This document shows positions 16,904-24,711 of a stretch of DNA of 64,000 bases, one piece after another (positions within the stretch are counted from its first letter, which is position 1; the number at the start of each line of letters is the position of its first letter). The stretch covers positions 32,272-96,271 of the forward strand of contig JAZKDW010000049.1 in the NCBI GenBank assembly GCA_040387375.1. The letters run 5' to 3'. The stretch is from JAZKDW01 sp040387375 (lineage in GTDB: Bacteria > Pseudomonadota > Gammaproteobacteria > Burkholderiales > Burkholderiaceae_D). The notes beneath the pieces are model-generated. The model was given only the letters and a program-made list of their open reading frames with translations, ran no database searches and was not told the origin of the DNA. Position numbers and translations under genes: made by a program.

Positions 16904-17001
16904 GACCTCTCCTTATTTTTTCAGATCGAACGATAAAAAATTACTGCAAACCCTGATGTTCCTTGAACACGCTACCGGCGTATCTTGTTTTCCAGGGCAA
17001 T

Positions 17002-17556
17002 TCATTTTGCCGGTACTTCCGGTGTGGTTTCAGGCGCCGATGGTGCAATCAGGGCCGGCGTGGCCAAGGCGGTATCCACCACCTTCGGCTTCATCTGCTC
17101 TGCATTCTTGCACTCATTGGCGAGCTGCTGGCCTTTTTTGGAGTCGAGCAGCATGCCCTTGGCCGGGATGCCGATCCATATCAGGCCGTAATGCCGGTTT
17201 TCAAAGCGGTTGGCGCCGGTGGAGGTATCTACGCGGCGCAGGCGATGCACGCGCTTGTTCCAGCGCAGGGCAATATGTTTTTCGTCGGCGTTGTTCTCGT
17301 ACACGGTCAGCTTGTTGCCCAGCTCGCATTGAAAATCGACGCTGTTGGCGCCGGCGGTATCCGGCTCTTTTATGTCGTCATCGACGCTTGGCGTTTCTTT
17401 AACGGCGACCGCTTCCTTCTTTTTTGCAGGGGCTTTTTTGGCCGTTTTCTTTACTGCTTTTTTAGGGGCGGCCGGCTTGTCTTGCGCCGACGCTTGCGGA
17501 ATCGCCATGCTCATGCAGGCGCCTAGCAGAAGCAGGGCGGACAGGGTTTTTTTCAT
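17002..17556 (-). CDS. Exported Lys/Ala-rich protein with MliC-like domain
   Basis: A 184-residue protein with a signal peptide (MKKTLSALLLLGACMSMAIP...ASAQ) followed by a Lys/Ala/Pro-rich linker (KKAVKKTAKKAPAKKKEA). A small beta domain with two cysteines follows (VDFQCELGNKLTVYE ... HIALRWNKRVHRLRRV ... GLIWIGIPAKGMLLD ... LANECKN). The pattern resembles MliC/PliC lysozyme-inhibitor domains, in which a C-terminal Cys pairs with the early Cys, but similarity is only at pattern level. It is probably periplasmic. It lies between the CitE-like lyase gene and acnA on the same strand, 79 bases from the lyase stop; no functional tie to the TCA cycle is evident. Confidence 0.75.
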   Translation of the reverse strand: MKKTLSALLLLGACMSMAIPQASAQDKPAAPKKAVKKTAKKAPAKKKEAVAVKETPSVDDDIKEPDTAGANSVDFQCELGNKLTVYENNADEKHIALRWNKRVHRLRRVDTSTGANRFENRHYGLIWIGIPAKGMLLDSKKGQQLANECKNAEQMKPKVVDTALATPALIAPSAPETTPEVPAK

Positions 17557-17635
17557 CAGTAAGTCTCCATGGACGTAACGAGGGTTTTATTTGACACCCT
17601 TTGTATTTCTTTTATTGACACCCTTTGTAATTTTT

Positions 17636-18607
17636 TCATAGCAGGGCAGCTGCCGATTCAGGCAGGGTCATGCCGCTCAGTTTTGCGCGCTGCAGAATCG
17701 TCCAGTAATAACGATAGCTGGCGCGGTCATGCAGCTTGCCATTCTGTTGAATCGGTCCCCACTGGCAGGCGTGCGCCGCTGTCAGGATCTGCACTGCTTC
17801 ATTCACTTCCGAGCCGCGCGGGGCAAAGGCATTGAGGACCGGCTTGATCTGGTCCGGATGGATGCTCCACATGCGGGTATAACCGAATTCCGACCGGGCG
17901 CGGTTGGCATCGTTCGCGACGATCGCCGTATCCTTGATTTCGGTCGTGACGTTGTGCGACGGGACCTTGCCGAATGCATGGCAGGCGGCGGCAATCTCGA
18001 TCTTGGCGCGCGCCACGATCGGATGTGTGAACTGGCCGGGCGTGCGCATGGCGCCGGCCGGTATCGCGCCGTAGTGCGCCGAGACAAAATCCATGATGCC
18101 GAAGGACAGGCATTCAACCTGCGGCAGCGCGGCGATTTGATGGACGGCGGCGAGTGCGCCGTGGGTTTCGATCAGCACATGCACCGGCGGCTTTTCGCGG
18201 CCGGCTTTCTGCGCATGATGGTTAATGGTGTTGATCGCGCGCGTGACGTCGTCCAGGCTGTCGGCCTTGGGAATGACCAGGTAGGCCAGGCGTGCCGCCG
18301 CGCCCTGGCAGATGAGGGCGATATCCTGTTCGAAAAAATCGCTGGTGACGTCGTGAACCCGGGCGCCGATGCGTCCGAAACGGTTGTCTTCGTTATTGAT
18401 CAGGGAGGCGACCAGGCTGGCGTGCGCCTGTTCGTTGCCGGCAGCGGCGCCATCTTCACAATCGAGGGTAATGTCAAAAACAGGTCCAAGTTCTTGTTGC
18501 AGAAGAATCGACTTGCGCATCAGCTTTTCGGAGCCGGCGTAATGGTCGCAGACCGGAATGGAAACCGGTTGCCGTTTGCCCTGGAATAAGACCTCGGAGG
18601 GGTGCAT
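17636..18607 (-). CDS. HpcH/HpaI aldolase / CitE-like lyase
   Basis: A 323-residue TIM-barrel protein of the CitE/malyl-CoA lyase group. DITLDCEDGAAAG gives the metal-binding Glu/Asp, ARVHDV the conserved Arg region, LIETHGALAAVHQIAAL another conserved block with a catalytic-site Glu, and SFGIMDFVSAHYGA the second metal Asp. Members cleave or form C-C bonds in beta-hydroxy acyl-CoA or free acids such as malyl-CoA or citramalyl-CoA. The exact substrate cannot be read from sequence. No citDF subunits are nearby, so it is not part of a citrate lyase complex. Its start lies 104 bases after the mdh stop on the same strand, suggesting co-transcription with mdh. Confidence 0.88.
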   Translation of the reverse strand: MHPSEVLFQGKRQPVSIPVCDHYAGSEKLMRKSILLQQELGPVFDITLDCEDGAAAGNEQAHASLVASLINNEDNRFGRIGARVHDVTSDFFEQDIALICQGAAARLAYLVIPKADSLDDVTRAINTINHHAQKAGREKPPVHVLIETHGALAAVHQIAALPQVECLSFGIMDFVSAHYGAIPAGAMRTPGQFTHPIVARAKIEIAAACHAFGKVPSHNVTTEIKDTAIVANDANRARSEFGYTRMWSIHPDQIKPVLNAFAPRGSEVNEAVQILTAAHACQWGPIQQNGKLHDRASYRYYWTILQRAKLSGMTLPESAAALL

Positions 18608-18711
18608 GTGCTACTTGACTTCAGATGTGCTGCGGTGGTTCGGTGGCATGACGGGCAAGCGACGCAACGATGGCATGTTGGTCGTTTGCCCGGCCGCGGT
18701 TCAGTTTAATC

Positions 18712-19701
18712 CTAGCCGACGAGGTGCTTTACGCCTTCGCGTTCTTCCAGCAATTCGTTGAGCGTGACATTGATGCGCTCTTGCGAGAACGCGTCGACCT
18801 CGAGGCCCTGGACGATCTTGTATTCGCCGTTCTCGGTGGTGACCGGGAAACCGAACATCGTGTCCTTCGGAATGCCGTACGATCCATCCGACGGAATGCC
18901 CATCGTGGTCCATTTGCCGTTGGTGCCGAGTGCCCAGTCGCGCATGTGGTCGATGGCCGCATTGGCTGCCGATGCCGCCGACGACAGGCCGCGTGCTTCA
19001 ATGATCGCGGCGCCGCGCTTGCCGACGGTTGGCAGGAACACGTCCTTGTTCCAGACGTCGTCGTTGATCATGGCCTTGACTGGCTGGCCGTCAGCGGTCG
19101 CGTAGCGGTAATCCGCGTACATGGTTGGCGAGTGGTTGCCCCAGACGAACAGCTTTTCGATCGAGGTGACTGGCCTGCCGGTCTTGGCCGCGATTTGCGA
19201 CAGCGCGCGGTTGTGGTCCAGGCGCAGCATGGCGGTGAAGTTCTTGGCCGGCAGGCTCGGCGCGGAGCGCATGGCGATGTAGGCGTTGGTGTTGGCCGGG
19301 TTGCCGACCACAAGCACCTTGACATTGCGCGAGGCGACGGCGTCGAGCGCCTTGCCCTGGACCGTGAAGATCTGCGCGTTGGCTTCCAGCAGATCCTTGC
19401 GTTCCATGCCGGGGCCGCGCGGACGGGCGCCGACCAGCAATGCGTAATCGATATCCTTGAATGCGGTCATCGGATCGCTGTGAGCGGTCATGCCGGCCAG
19501 CAGCGGGAATGCGCAGTCGTCCAGTTCCATCATCACGCCCTTGAGCGCTTTCTGGGCTTTCTCGTCAGGGATTTCCAGTAATTGCAAAATGACCGGCTGG
19601 TCTTTGCCGAGCATGTCGCCATTGGCAATACGGAACAGCAATGAGTAGCCGATCTGGCCGGCGGCGCCGGTTACGGCAACACGCAGGGGAGTTTTAGCCA
19701 T
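18712..19701 (-). CDS. mdh: Malate dehydrogenase
   Basis: A 329-residue NAD-dependent malate dehydrogenase of the type common in Burkholderiales. The nucleotide-binding motif is VAVTGAAGQIGYSLLFRIA. VGARPRGPGMERKDLLEANA carries a substrate-binding Arg, LRLDHNRALSQIA carries catalytic-site residues, and FVWGNHSPTMYAD contains the catalytic His. It oxidises malate to oxaloacetate in the TCA cycle. The start is ATG 19701 behind GGAG, eight bases away. The gene is divergent from the GntR regulator, and the palindrome at 19940-19951 lies in the shared upstream region. Confidence 0.97.
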   Translation of the reverse strand: MAKTPLRVAVTGAAGQIGYSLLFRIANGDMLGKDQPVILQLLEIPDEKAQKALKGVMMELDDCAFPLLAGMTAHSDPMTAFKDIDYALLVGARPRGPGMERKDLLEANAQIFTVQGKALDAVASRNVKVLVVGNPANTNAYIAMRSAPSLPAKNFTAMLRLDHNRALSQIAAKTGRPVTSIEKLFVWGNHSPTMYADYRYATADGQPVKAMINDDVWNKDVFLPTVGKRGAAIIEARGLSSAASAANAAIDHMRDWALGTNGKWTTMGIPSDGSYGIPKDTMFGFPVTTENGEYKIVQGLEVDAFSQERINVTLNELLEEREGVKHLVG

Positions 19702-20011
19702 GTTGAATCTCCAAGAGGGTAAGAAATCGATGTCGTGCGTCAGAGTCCGAAGCTTGCAATAATACCGGTGAAAACAAGCGGCGTCAGCCTGATTGCGCTG
19801 CCACTGCATGCCTCCCGGAACCGGTCGGCATATCGCTTGCAGGCGCCGGTGACTATTGCGGGCGATGGTGCCTGTGATGCATAATTTGTTGCCCGCGAGT
19901 GTAGGCCGACATGACTACTCTGTCAATGGCCATCATCTATCTTATATAAGACATATCACCGGCCACTTTTTGCTAGACGGCAATGGCCCTTTCGTGGTGA
20001 AATTGCGGGTT
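19702..20011. other. Divergent promoter region of mdh and the GntR gene
   Basis: 310 bases between divergent starts. It must carry the promoters of both mdh (minus) and the GntR-type regulator (plus). The most striking site is the palindrome TCTTATATAAGA at 19940-19951. A GntR reading frame continues upstream to 19856, but that part has no family similarity. Confidence 0.6.
19940..19951. promoter_or_regulatory. Candidate GntR operator, TCTTATATAAGA
   Basis: A perfect 12-base palindrome followed by CATATCACC, 60 bases before the regulator's start codon and about 240 bases before mdh. Its AT-rich centre could overlap a -10 element. Autoregulation by the adjacent GntR protein is inferred from position and symmetry; no second copy was noticed in front of acnA, sdhC, gltA or odhA. 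Confidence 0.45.
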
Positions 20012-20803
20012 ATGAGTTCTACCACTTCCCAACTGACGAACAACAATGCGCCGGGCGCGGGAAGCAGTGTCTCTGCCGCCGGAACATCGCCGACCTTCAG
20101 TCCGCTGTATCAGCAGATCAAGACGCTGCTCACGCAAAGCCTGCAATCAGGTGAATGGAAGCCGGGCGAGCTGATCCCAAGTGAAGTAGAATTGGCCGGT
20201 CGTTTCAAGGTCAGTCAAGGTACTGTCCGCAAGGCGATTGATGAATTGTCTGCGGAAAACCTGGTGGTGCGGCGTCAAGGGAAGGGTACCTTTGTCGCGA
20301 CCCATCATGAAGCGCGTTCGCAGTTTCGCTTTCTGCGCTTGATGCCGGATGCGGGCGATGCGCATTCCCCCGACAACAGGATCATTGAAGTCAAAAGGCA
20401 GCGTGCGCCTGCGGATGTGGCGCGGATCCTCGACCTCAAGTCGGGCGATTCCGTCATATTCATCAAGCGCGTGCAGTCGTTTGAAGGTTTGCCGACGATC
20501 CTGGAAGAGCTTTGGCTGCCGGGCATGATCTTCAAGGGCCTGACGGCGGAACGCCTGGTGGAGTACAAGGGGCCGATGTATGGCTTGTTCGAGACTGAAT
20601 TCGGCACCCACATGATCCGTGCCAGCGAGCGCATACGCGCGGTCAGTGCCGATGCGGAAGCCGCGCAGTTGCTGGCGGTGAGCGTCGGCGTGCCGCTGCT
20701 GAGTGTCGAGAGGGTCTCGTACACTTACGGCGACAAGGCGGTTGAGGTAAGGCGTGGTTTGTATCTTACCGATCGCCATCATTATCAGAATGAATTGAGC
20801 TAG
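20012..20803 (+). CDS. GntR-family (HutC/UTRA) transcriptional regulator
   Basis: A protein of about 263 residues. The N-terminal winged helix is typical of GntR: PLYQQIKTLLTQSLQSGEW, then PSEVELAGRFKVSQGTVRKA and LVVRRQGKGTFVA. The C-terminal UTRA effector domain includes DSVIFIKRVQSFEGLPTILE and EVRRGLYLTDRHHYQNEL. It sits between mdh and sdhC, so it probably controls TCA genes in response to a small organic acid, but neither target nor ligand is shown by the sequence. The start is ATG 20012; residues 20-30 are low complexity. The palindrome upstream is a likely autoregulatory site. Confidence 0.88.
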   Translation: MSSTTSQLTNNNAPGAGSSVSAAGTSPTFSPLYQQIKTLLTQSLQSGEWKPGELIPSEVELAGRFKVSQGTVRKAIDELSAENLVVRRQGKGTFVATHHEARSQFRFLRLMPDAGDAHSPDNRIIEVKRQRAPADVARILDLKSGDSVIFIKRVQSFEGLPTILEELWLPGMIFKGLTAERLVEYKGPMYGLFETEFGTHMIRASERIRAVSADAEAAQLLAVSVGVPLLSVERVSYTYGDKAVEVRRGLYLTDRHHYQNELS

Positions 20804-20870
20804 TTGTGTGATTCGATGGCGGGATGCGAATTACCGGGTTCACAGAAAATAGTTTGTCCATAACCAAAAA

Positions 20871-20900
20871 CGCCTATTGGTGTGCTGCACAAAATAGGCG
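20871..20900. promoter_or_regulatory. Inverted repeat upstream of sdhC
   Basis: Arms CGCCTATT and AATAGGCG are perfect over 8 bases around a 14-base centre, and A-rich tracts flank both sides. It lies 37-66 bases before the sdhC start. It could be a weak terminator for the GntR gene (AAAA only on the 3' side, no T-run) or a regulatory hairpin or operator for the sdh operon. Confidence 0.5.
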
Positions 20901-20936
20901 AAAATTACAGGATTATTATGCAACGAGGGGTCTTGT

Positions 20937-21347
20937 ATGTCTGAAGCCGCGAAGAAAAATCGGCCGCAATTCAAAAATATCGGCATTGTGGACATTCTCC
21001 GCTACCGCATGCCGCTGGCGGGTCTGGTATCAATCCTGCACCGCATCAGCGGCGCAATGATGTTCCTGCTCCTGCCTTTCATCCTGTATCTGCTGGAAAA
21101 AAGCCTCACCTCCGAAATATCCTTTGAATATTTCAAAGGCATCACCAGCCACTGGTTCGTGAAGCTGGTGATCCTGGCGCTGGCATGGGGCTACCTGCAT
21201 CATTTTTGCGCCGGTATCCGGCACCTGGTCATGGACGCTCATATCGGCCTGGACAAGGACAGCGCGCGTGTTTCGGCCGCCACCGTCCTCGTTGTCAGCC
21301 TGGTGTTGACGCTGCTGGTTGCACTGAAATTGCTTGGAGTGTTTTAA
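20937..21347 (+). CDS. sdhC: Succinate dehydrogenase cytochrome b556 subunit
   Basis: A 136-residue integral membrane subunit of complex II. Three membrane helices are visible (~residues 32-53, 69-92 and 112-134). SILHRISGAMMF near residue 35 is the conserved quinone-site segment, and HHFCAGIRHLVMD contains the haem-ligand His. It anchors SdhAB and passes electrons to ubiquinone. GAGGGG stands before the ATG. It is the first gene of a tight sdhCDAB operon, its stop directly abutting sdhD. Confidence 0.95.
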   Translation: MSEAAKKNRPQFKNIGIVDILRYRMPLAGLVSILHRISGAMMFLLLPFILYLLEKSLTSEISFEYFKGITSHWFVKLVILALAWGYLHHFCAGIRHLVMDAHIGLDKDSARVSAATVLVVSLVLTLLVALKLLGVF

Positions 21348-21710
21348 ATGAAAAACAATATCGGACCCAAACGTCTGGTGGTAGGCGCGCATTACGGCAT
21401 GAAAGACTGGCTGGCGCAACGCGTCACGGCCATCGTGATGGCGGTGTACACGGTGATCCTGCTGGTCCTGTTCCTGTCGGGGCAGAATTTCAGTTATGAG
21501 GGCTGGGCGGGCATGTTTGCGCGCCAGTGGTTCAAGATCGCCACCTTCATTACCTTCCTCGCCTTGTTCTATCACGTCTGGGTCGGCATGCGCGACATCT
21601 GGATGGATTATGTGAAGCCAGTGTCGATCCGCCTCGCATTGCAAGTTGCCACAGTACTGTGGCTTGTCGGTTGTGCCGGATGGGCGGCGCAGATTCTTTG
21701 GAGCGTGTAA
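21348..21710 (+). CDS. sdhD: Succinate dehydrogenase membrane anchor subunit
   Basis: A 120-residue protein with three membrane helices: residues ~25-45 (AIVMAVYTVILLVLFLSG), ~60-80 (FITFLALFYHVWVGMRDIWMD) and ~97-117. H71 and D82 in FYHVWVGMRDIWMDYV are the usual haem-ligand and quinone-site positions. It pairs with SdhC to form the cytochrome b anchor of complex II. The ATG directly follows the sdhC stop, and sdhA begins two bases after its stop. Confidence 0.94.
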   Translation: MKNNIGPKRLVVGAHYGMKDWLAQRVTAIVMAVYTVILLVLFLSGQNFSYEGWAGMFARQWFKIATFITFLALFYHVWVGMRDIWMDYVKPVSIRLALQVATVLWLVGCAGWAAQILWSV

Positions 21711-21712
21711 AC

Positions 21713-23491
21713 GTGTCAGCAATCAAATCAAAAATTCCTTCACGCCGCTTCGATGCAGTGATCATTGGCGCCGGCGGTTCCGGCATGCGCGCGTCGCTGC
21801 AACTGGCCGAAGCCGGCCTGAATGTGGCCGTATTGTCAAAAGTATTTCCAACCCGTTCGCATACGGTTGCCGCGCAGGGCGGCATCGGCGCTTCGCTCGG
21901 CAACATGTCGGAAGACAGCTGGTACTGGCACATGTTCGACACCGTCAAGGGTGGCGATTACCTGGGCGACCAGGATGCAATTGAATACATGTGCCGCGAA
22001 GCGCCCAAGGTCGTCTACGAGCTCGAGCATTTCGGCATGCCGTTCGACCGCAATCCGGACGGCACGATTTACCAGCGTCCGTTCGGCGGCCACACCGCCA
22101 ACTTCGGCGAGAAGCCGGTGCAGCGCGCCTGCGCCGCCGCCGACCGTACCGGCCACGCGATGCTGCATACGCTGTACCAGCGCAACGTCCGCGCGAAGAC
22201 GCATTTCTTCGTCGAGTGGATGGCGATCGACATCATCCGCGATGCGGATGGCGATGTGATCGGCGTGGTGGCGCTGGAGATGGAAACCGGCGAGGTCATG
22301 ATCCTCGAAGCCAAGACAACGATTTTCGCGACCGGCGGCGCCGGACGCATCTGGGCCGCTTCCACCAATGCCTTCATCAATACCGGCGACGGCATGGGCA
22401 TGGCGGCACGTGCCGGCCTGCCCCTGGAAGACATGGAGTTCTGGCAGTTCCATCCGACCGGCGTTGCCGGCGCCGGCGTGCTGATTACCGAGGGTGTGCG
22501 CGGTGAGGGCGGTATCCTCATCAACGCCAACGGCGAACGTTTCATGGAGCGTTATGCGCCGACGCTGAAGGATCTGGCGCCGCGCGATTTTGTGTCGCGT
22601 TCGATGGACCAGGAAATCAAGGAAGGCCGCGGCTGCGGTCCGAACAAGGACCACGTGCTGCTGGATCTGCGCCATATCGGCGCCGAAACCATCCAGAAGC
22701 GCCTGCCGTCGATCCTGGAAATCGGCCACAAGTTTGCCAACGTCGACGCCACCAAGGAACCGATTCCGGTGGTCCCGACCATCCATTACCAGATGGGCGG
22801 CATTCCAACCAATATCCACGGCCAGGTCGTCGCGCCCAAGGATGGCGATCCGAATTCGGTCGTCAACGGCCTGTACGCCATCGGCGAATGCGCCTGCGTG
22901 TCGGTGCACGGCGCCAACCGACTCGGCACCAACTCGCTGCTGGATCTGCTGGTGTTCGGCCGCGCGGCCGGCAACCATGTGGTCGACAGCAACCTCAAGG
23001 CCCGCAGCCACAAGCCCTTGCCCGCGGATGCGGCCGACTTTGCGCTGGAGCGCCTGGCCCGGCTGGAGAACAGCACCGGGTCCGAGCGTGTGCAGGATGT
23101 CGCCAACGATATCCGGGCGGCGATGCAACATTATTGTGGCGTTTTCCGCACCGATGAGTTGCTCAACGCCGGTTACAAGGCGATCATGGAACTCGATGAG
23201 CGGCGCAAGAATGTGTCGTTCAAGGACAAGTCCAAGGTATTCAATACGGCCCGTGTCGAAGCGCTGGAACTCGATAACCTGATCGAAACCGCGAAAGCCA
23301 CGATTACCTCCGCTGTCGCCCGCAAGGAATCGCGCGGCGCCCATGCGCACCGTGACTATGAGCAGCGCGACGACGTCAACTGGATGAAACACACGCTGTG
23401 GTTCTCGGAGGGCAATCGCCTTGAATACAAGCCGGTGAAAACGAAGCCATTGACAGTGGATCCCTTCCCGCCCAAAGCACGCACATTCTAA
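21713..23491 (+). CDS. sdhA: Succinate dehydrogenase flavoprotein subunit
   Basis: A 592-residue FAD subunit oxidising succinate to fumarate. It has the dinucleotide motif AVIIGAGGSGMRASLQLA, the covalent-FAD histidine in SHTVAAQGGIGA, the substrate and active-site segments EFWQFHPTGVAGAG and YAPTLKDLAPRDFVSRSM, and HGANRLGTNSLLDLLVFGRA. The C-terminus (HRDYEQRDDVNWMKHTLW...YKPVKTKPL) is typical. The start is GTG at 21713 (SAIKSKIPSRRFD), two bases after sdhD; this start gives the normal family length. Translation is probably coupled to sdhD. Confidence 0.97.
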   Translation: MSAIKSKIPSRRFDAVIIGAGGSGMRASLQLAEAGLNVAVLSKVFPTRSHTVAAQGGIGASLGNMSEDSWYWHMFDTVKGGDYLGDQDAIEYMCREAPKVVYELEHFGMPFDRNPDGTIYQRPFGGHTANFGEKPVQRACAAADRTGHAMLHTLYQRNVRAKTHFFVEWMAIDIIRDADGDVIGVVALEMETGEVMILEAKTTIFATGGAGRIWAASTNAFINTGDGMGMAARAGLPLEDMEFWQFHPTGVAGAGVLITEGVRGEGGILINANGERFMERYAPTLKDLAPRDFVSRSMDQEIKEGRGCGPNKDHVLLDLRHIGAETIQKRLPSILEIGHKFANVDATKEPIPVVPTIHYQMGGIPTNIHGQVVAPKDGDPNSVVNGLYAIGECACVSVHGANRLGTNSLLDLLVFGRAAGNHVVDSNLKARSHKPLPADAADFALERLARLENSTGSERVQDVANDIRAAMQHYCGVFRTDELLNAGYKAIMELDERRKNVSFKDKSKVFNTARVEALELDNLIETAKATITSAVARKESRGAHAHRDYEQRDDVNWMKHTLWFSEGNRLEYKPVKTKPLTVDPFPPKARTF

Positions 23492-23503
23492 CGAGAACAC
23501 ACT

Positions 23504-24214
23504 ATGGCACGTACTCTGAAATTTCAAATCTACCGTTACGATCCGGACAAGGACGTCAAGCCCTATATGCAGGACCTGACGGTGGAACTGCAGGATACCG
23601 ACAAGATGCTGCTGGATGCGCTGCAACGGATCAAGGCCGATGTCGATGATTCGCTGGCGCTGCGCCGCTCATGCCGCGAAGGCGTGTGCGGCTCGGATGC
23701 AATGAACATCAATGGCAAGAACGGACTGGCGTGCACCACCAATCTGAACGAGCTGACCGAACCGATCGTGTTGCGTCCGTTGCCCGGCTTGCCGGTGATC
23801 CGCGACCTGATCGTCGACATGACAAACTTCTTCAAGCAATATCATTCGATCAAGCCGTTCCTGATCAATAATGAAATTCCGCCGGAAAAAGAACGCTTGC
23901 AGATGCCGCTCGAACGCGAAGAGCTCGATGGCCTGTACGAATGTATCCTGTGCGCGTGCTGCTCGACTTCCTGCCCGTCGTTCTGGTGGAATCCGGACAA
24001 GTTCGTCGGTCCTGCCGGCCTGCTGCAAGCGTACCGCTTCATCGCCGACAGCCGCGACGAGGCAACCGCCGAGCGCCTGGACAACCTGGAAGATCCGTAT
24101 CGGCTGTTCCGTTGCCATTCGATCATGAATTGTGTGGACGTCTGTCCGAAGGGATTGAATCCGAACAAGGCGATCGGCAAGATCAAGGAATTGCTGGTAC
24201 GCCGCGCGGTATAA
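23504..24214 (+). CDS. sdhB: Succinate dehydrogenase iron-sulfur subunit
   Basis: A 236-residue protein with three Fe-S clusters. The N-terminal ferredoxin-like domain holds the [2Fe-2S] cysteines (SCREGVCGSDAMNINGKNGL and ACTTN). The C-terminal part has CILCACCSTSCPSFWW and CHSIMNCVDVCPKGLNP for the [4Fe-4S] and [3Fe-4S] clusters. It passes electrons from SdhA to the membrane quinone. It is the last of the four complex II genes, 12 bases after sdhA; sdhE and gltA follow on the same strand. Confidence 0.97.
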   Translation: MARTLKFQIYRYDPDKDVKPYMQDLTVELQDTDKMLLDALQRIKADVDDSLALRRSCREGVCGSDAMNINGKNGLACTTNLNELTEPIVLRPLPGLPVIRDLIVDMTNFFKQYHSIKPFLINNEIPPEKERLQMPLEREELDGLYECILCACCSTSCPSFWWNPDKFVGPAGLLQAYRFIADSRDEATAERLDNLEDPYRLFRCHSIMNCVDVCPKGLNPNKAIGKIKELLVRRAV

Positions 24215-24335
24215 ATATTATTGCCGGCACGGTATAAGTACTGGGTGAAGGTGAAACCGCCTTCGCCTTATTCCCTGCGGCTTCCAAATCGCTTATTCTT
24301 CGGAAGCCGAATGGAATAAAGGAAAACGAGAACTC

Positions 24336-24605
24336 ATGTCAATTACACATCAGGCTGATCCCGCAAAGCGCGCGCGCTTGCGCTGGCGTAGCCGCCGCGG
24401 TCTGCTTGAGAACGATCTGATATTGACTCGCTTTCTGGATGCAAACGAAGAAACCCTGACCGATGAAGAAGTCGACGCCTTTTCGCGTTTGATTGAATTG
24501 CCGGATAATGAGTTGATGAGTTTGCTGCTGGCGCAAAAAGAACCGGAAGGTGAGGCCGATTTGCCGCACGTTCATGCGATTCTGACGCGCCTGCGTAGTG
24601 CTTGA
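24336..24605 (+). CDS. sdhE: FAD assembly factor SdhE
   Basis: An 89-residue protein of the SdhE/SDHAF2 family, which promotes covalent flavinylation of SdhA. It carries the conserved RSRRGLLENDLILTRFLD (RGxxE motif) near residues 16-33 and LTDEEVDAFSRLIELPDNEL after it. Length and position directly after sdhB and before gltA are typical for betaproteobacteria. GGAAAACGAG precedes the ATG. The 121-base gap from sdhB shows no obvious terminator, so it probably belongs to the same transcript. Confidence 0.93.
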   Translation: MSITHQADPAKRARLRWRSRRGLLENDLILTRFLDANEETLTDEEVDAFSRLIELPDNELMSLLLAQKEPEGEADLPHVHAILTRLRSA

Positions 24606-24711
24606 TTCGCCTGATTCGCCTGATTCCGCCGAGTCGGCCGAGTCAAGCCCTTGAAGAGTTTAGTTTCCGCGTTTTTATTTATCGACTCCCTGCTCCATAG
24701 AAGGAAGAGCC

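Noticed and set aside
21836..23626. 596-codon minus-strand open frame opposite sdhA
   Set aside because: Shadow of the sdhA/sdhB coding strand; composition typical of antisense frames.
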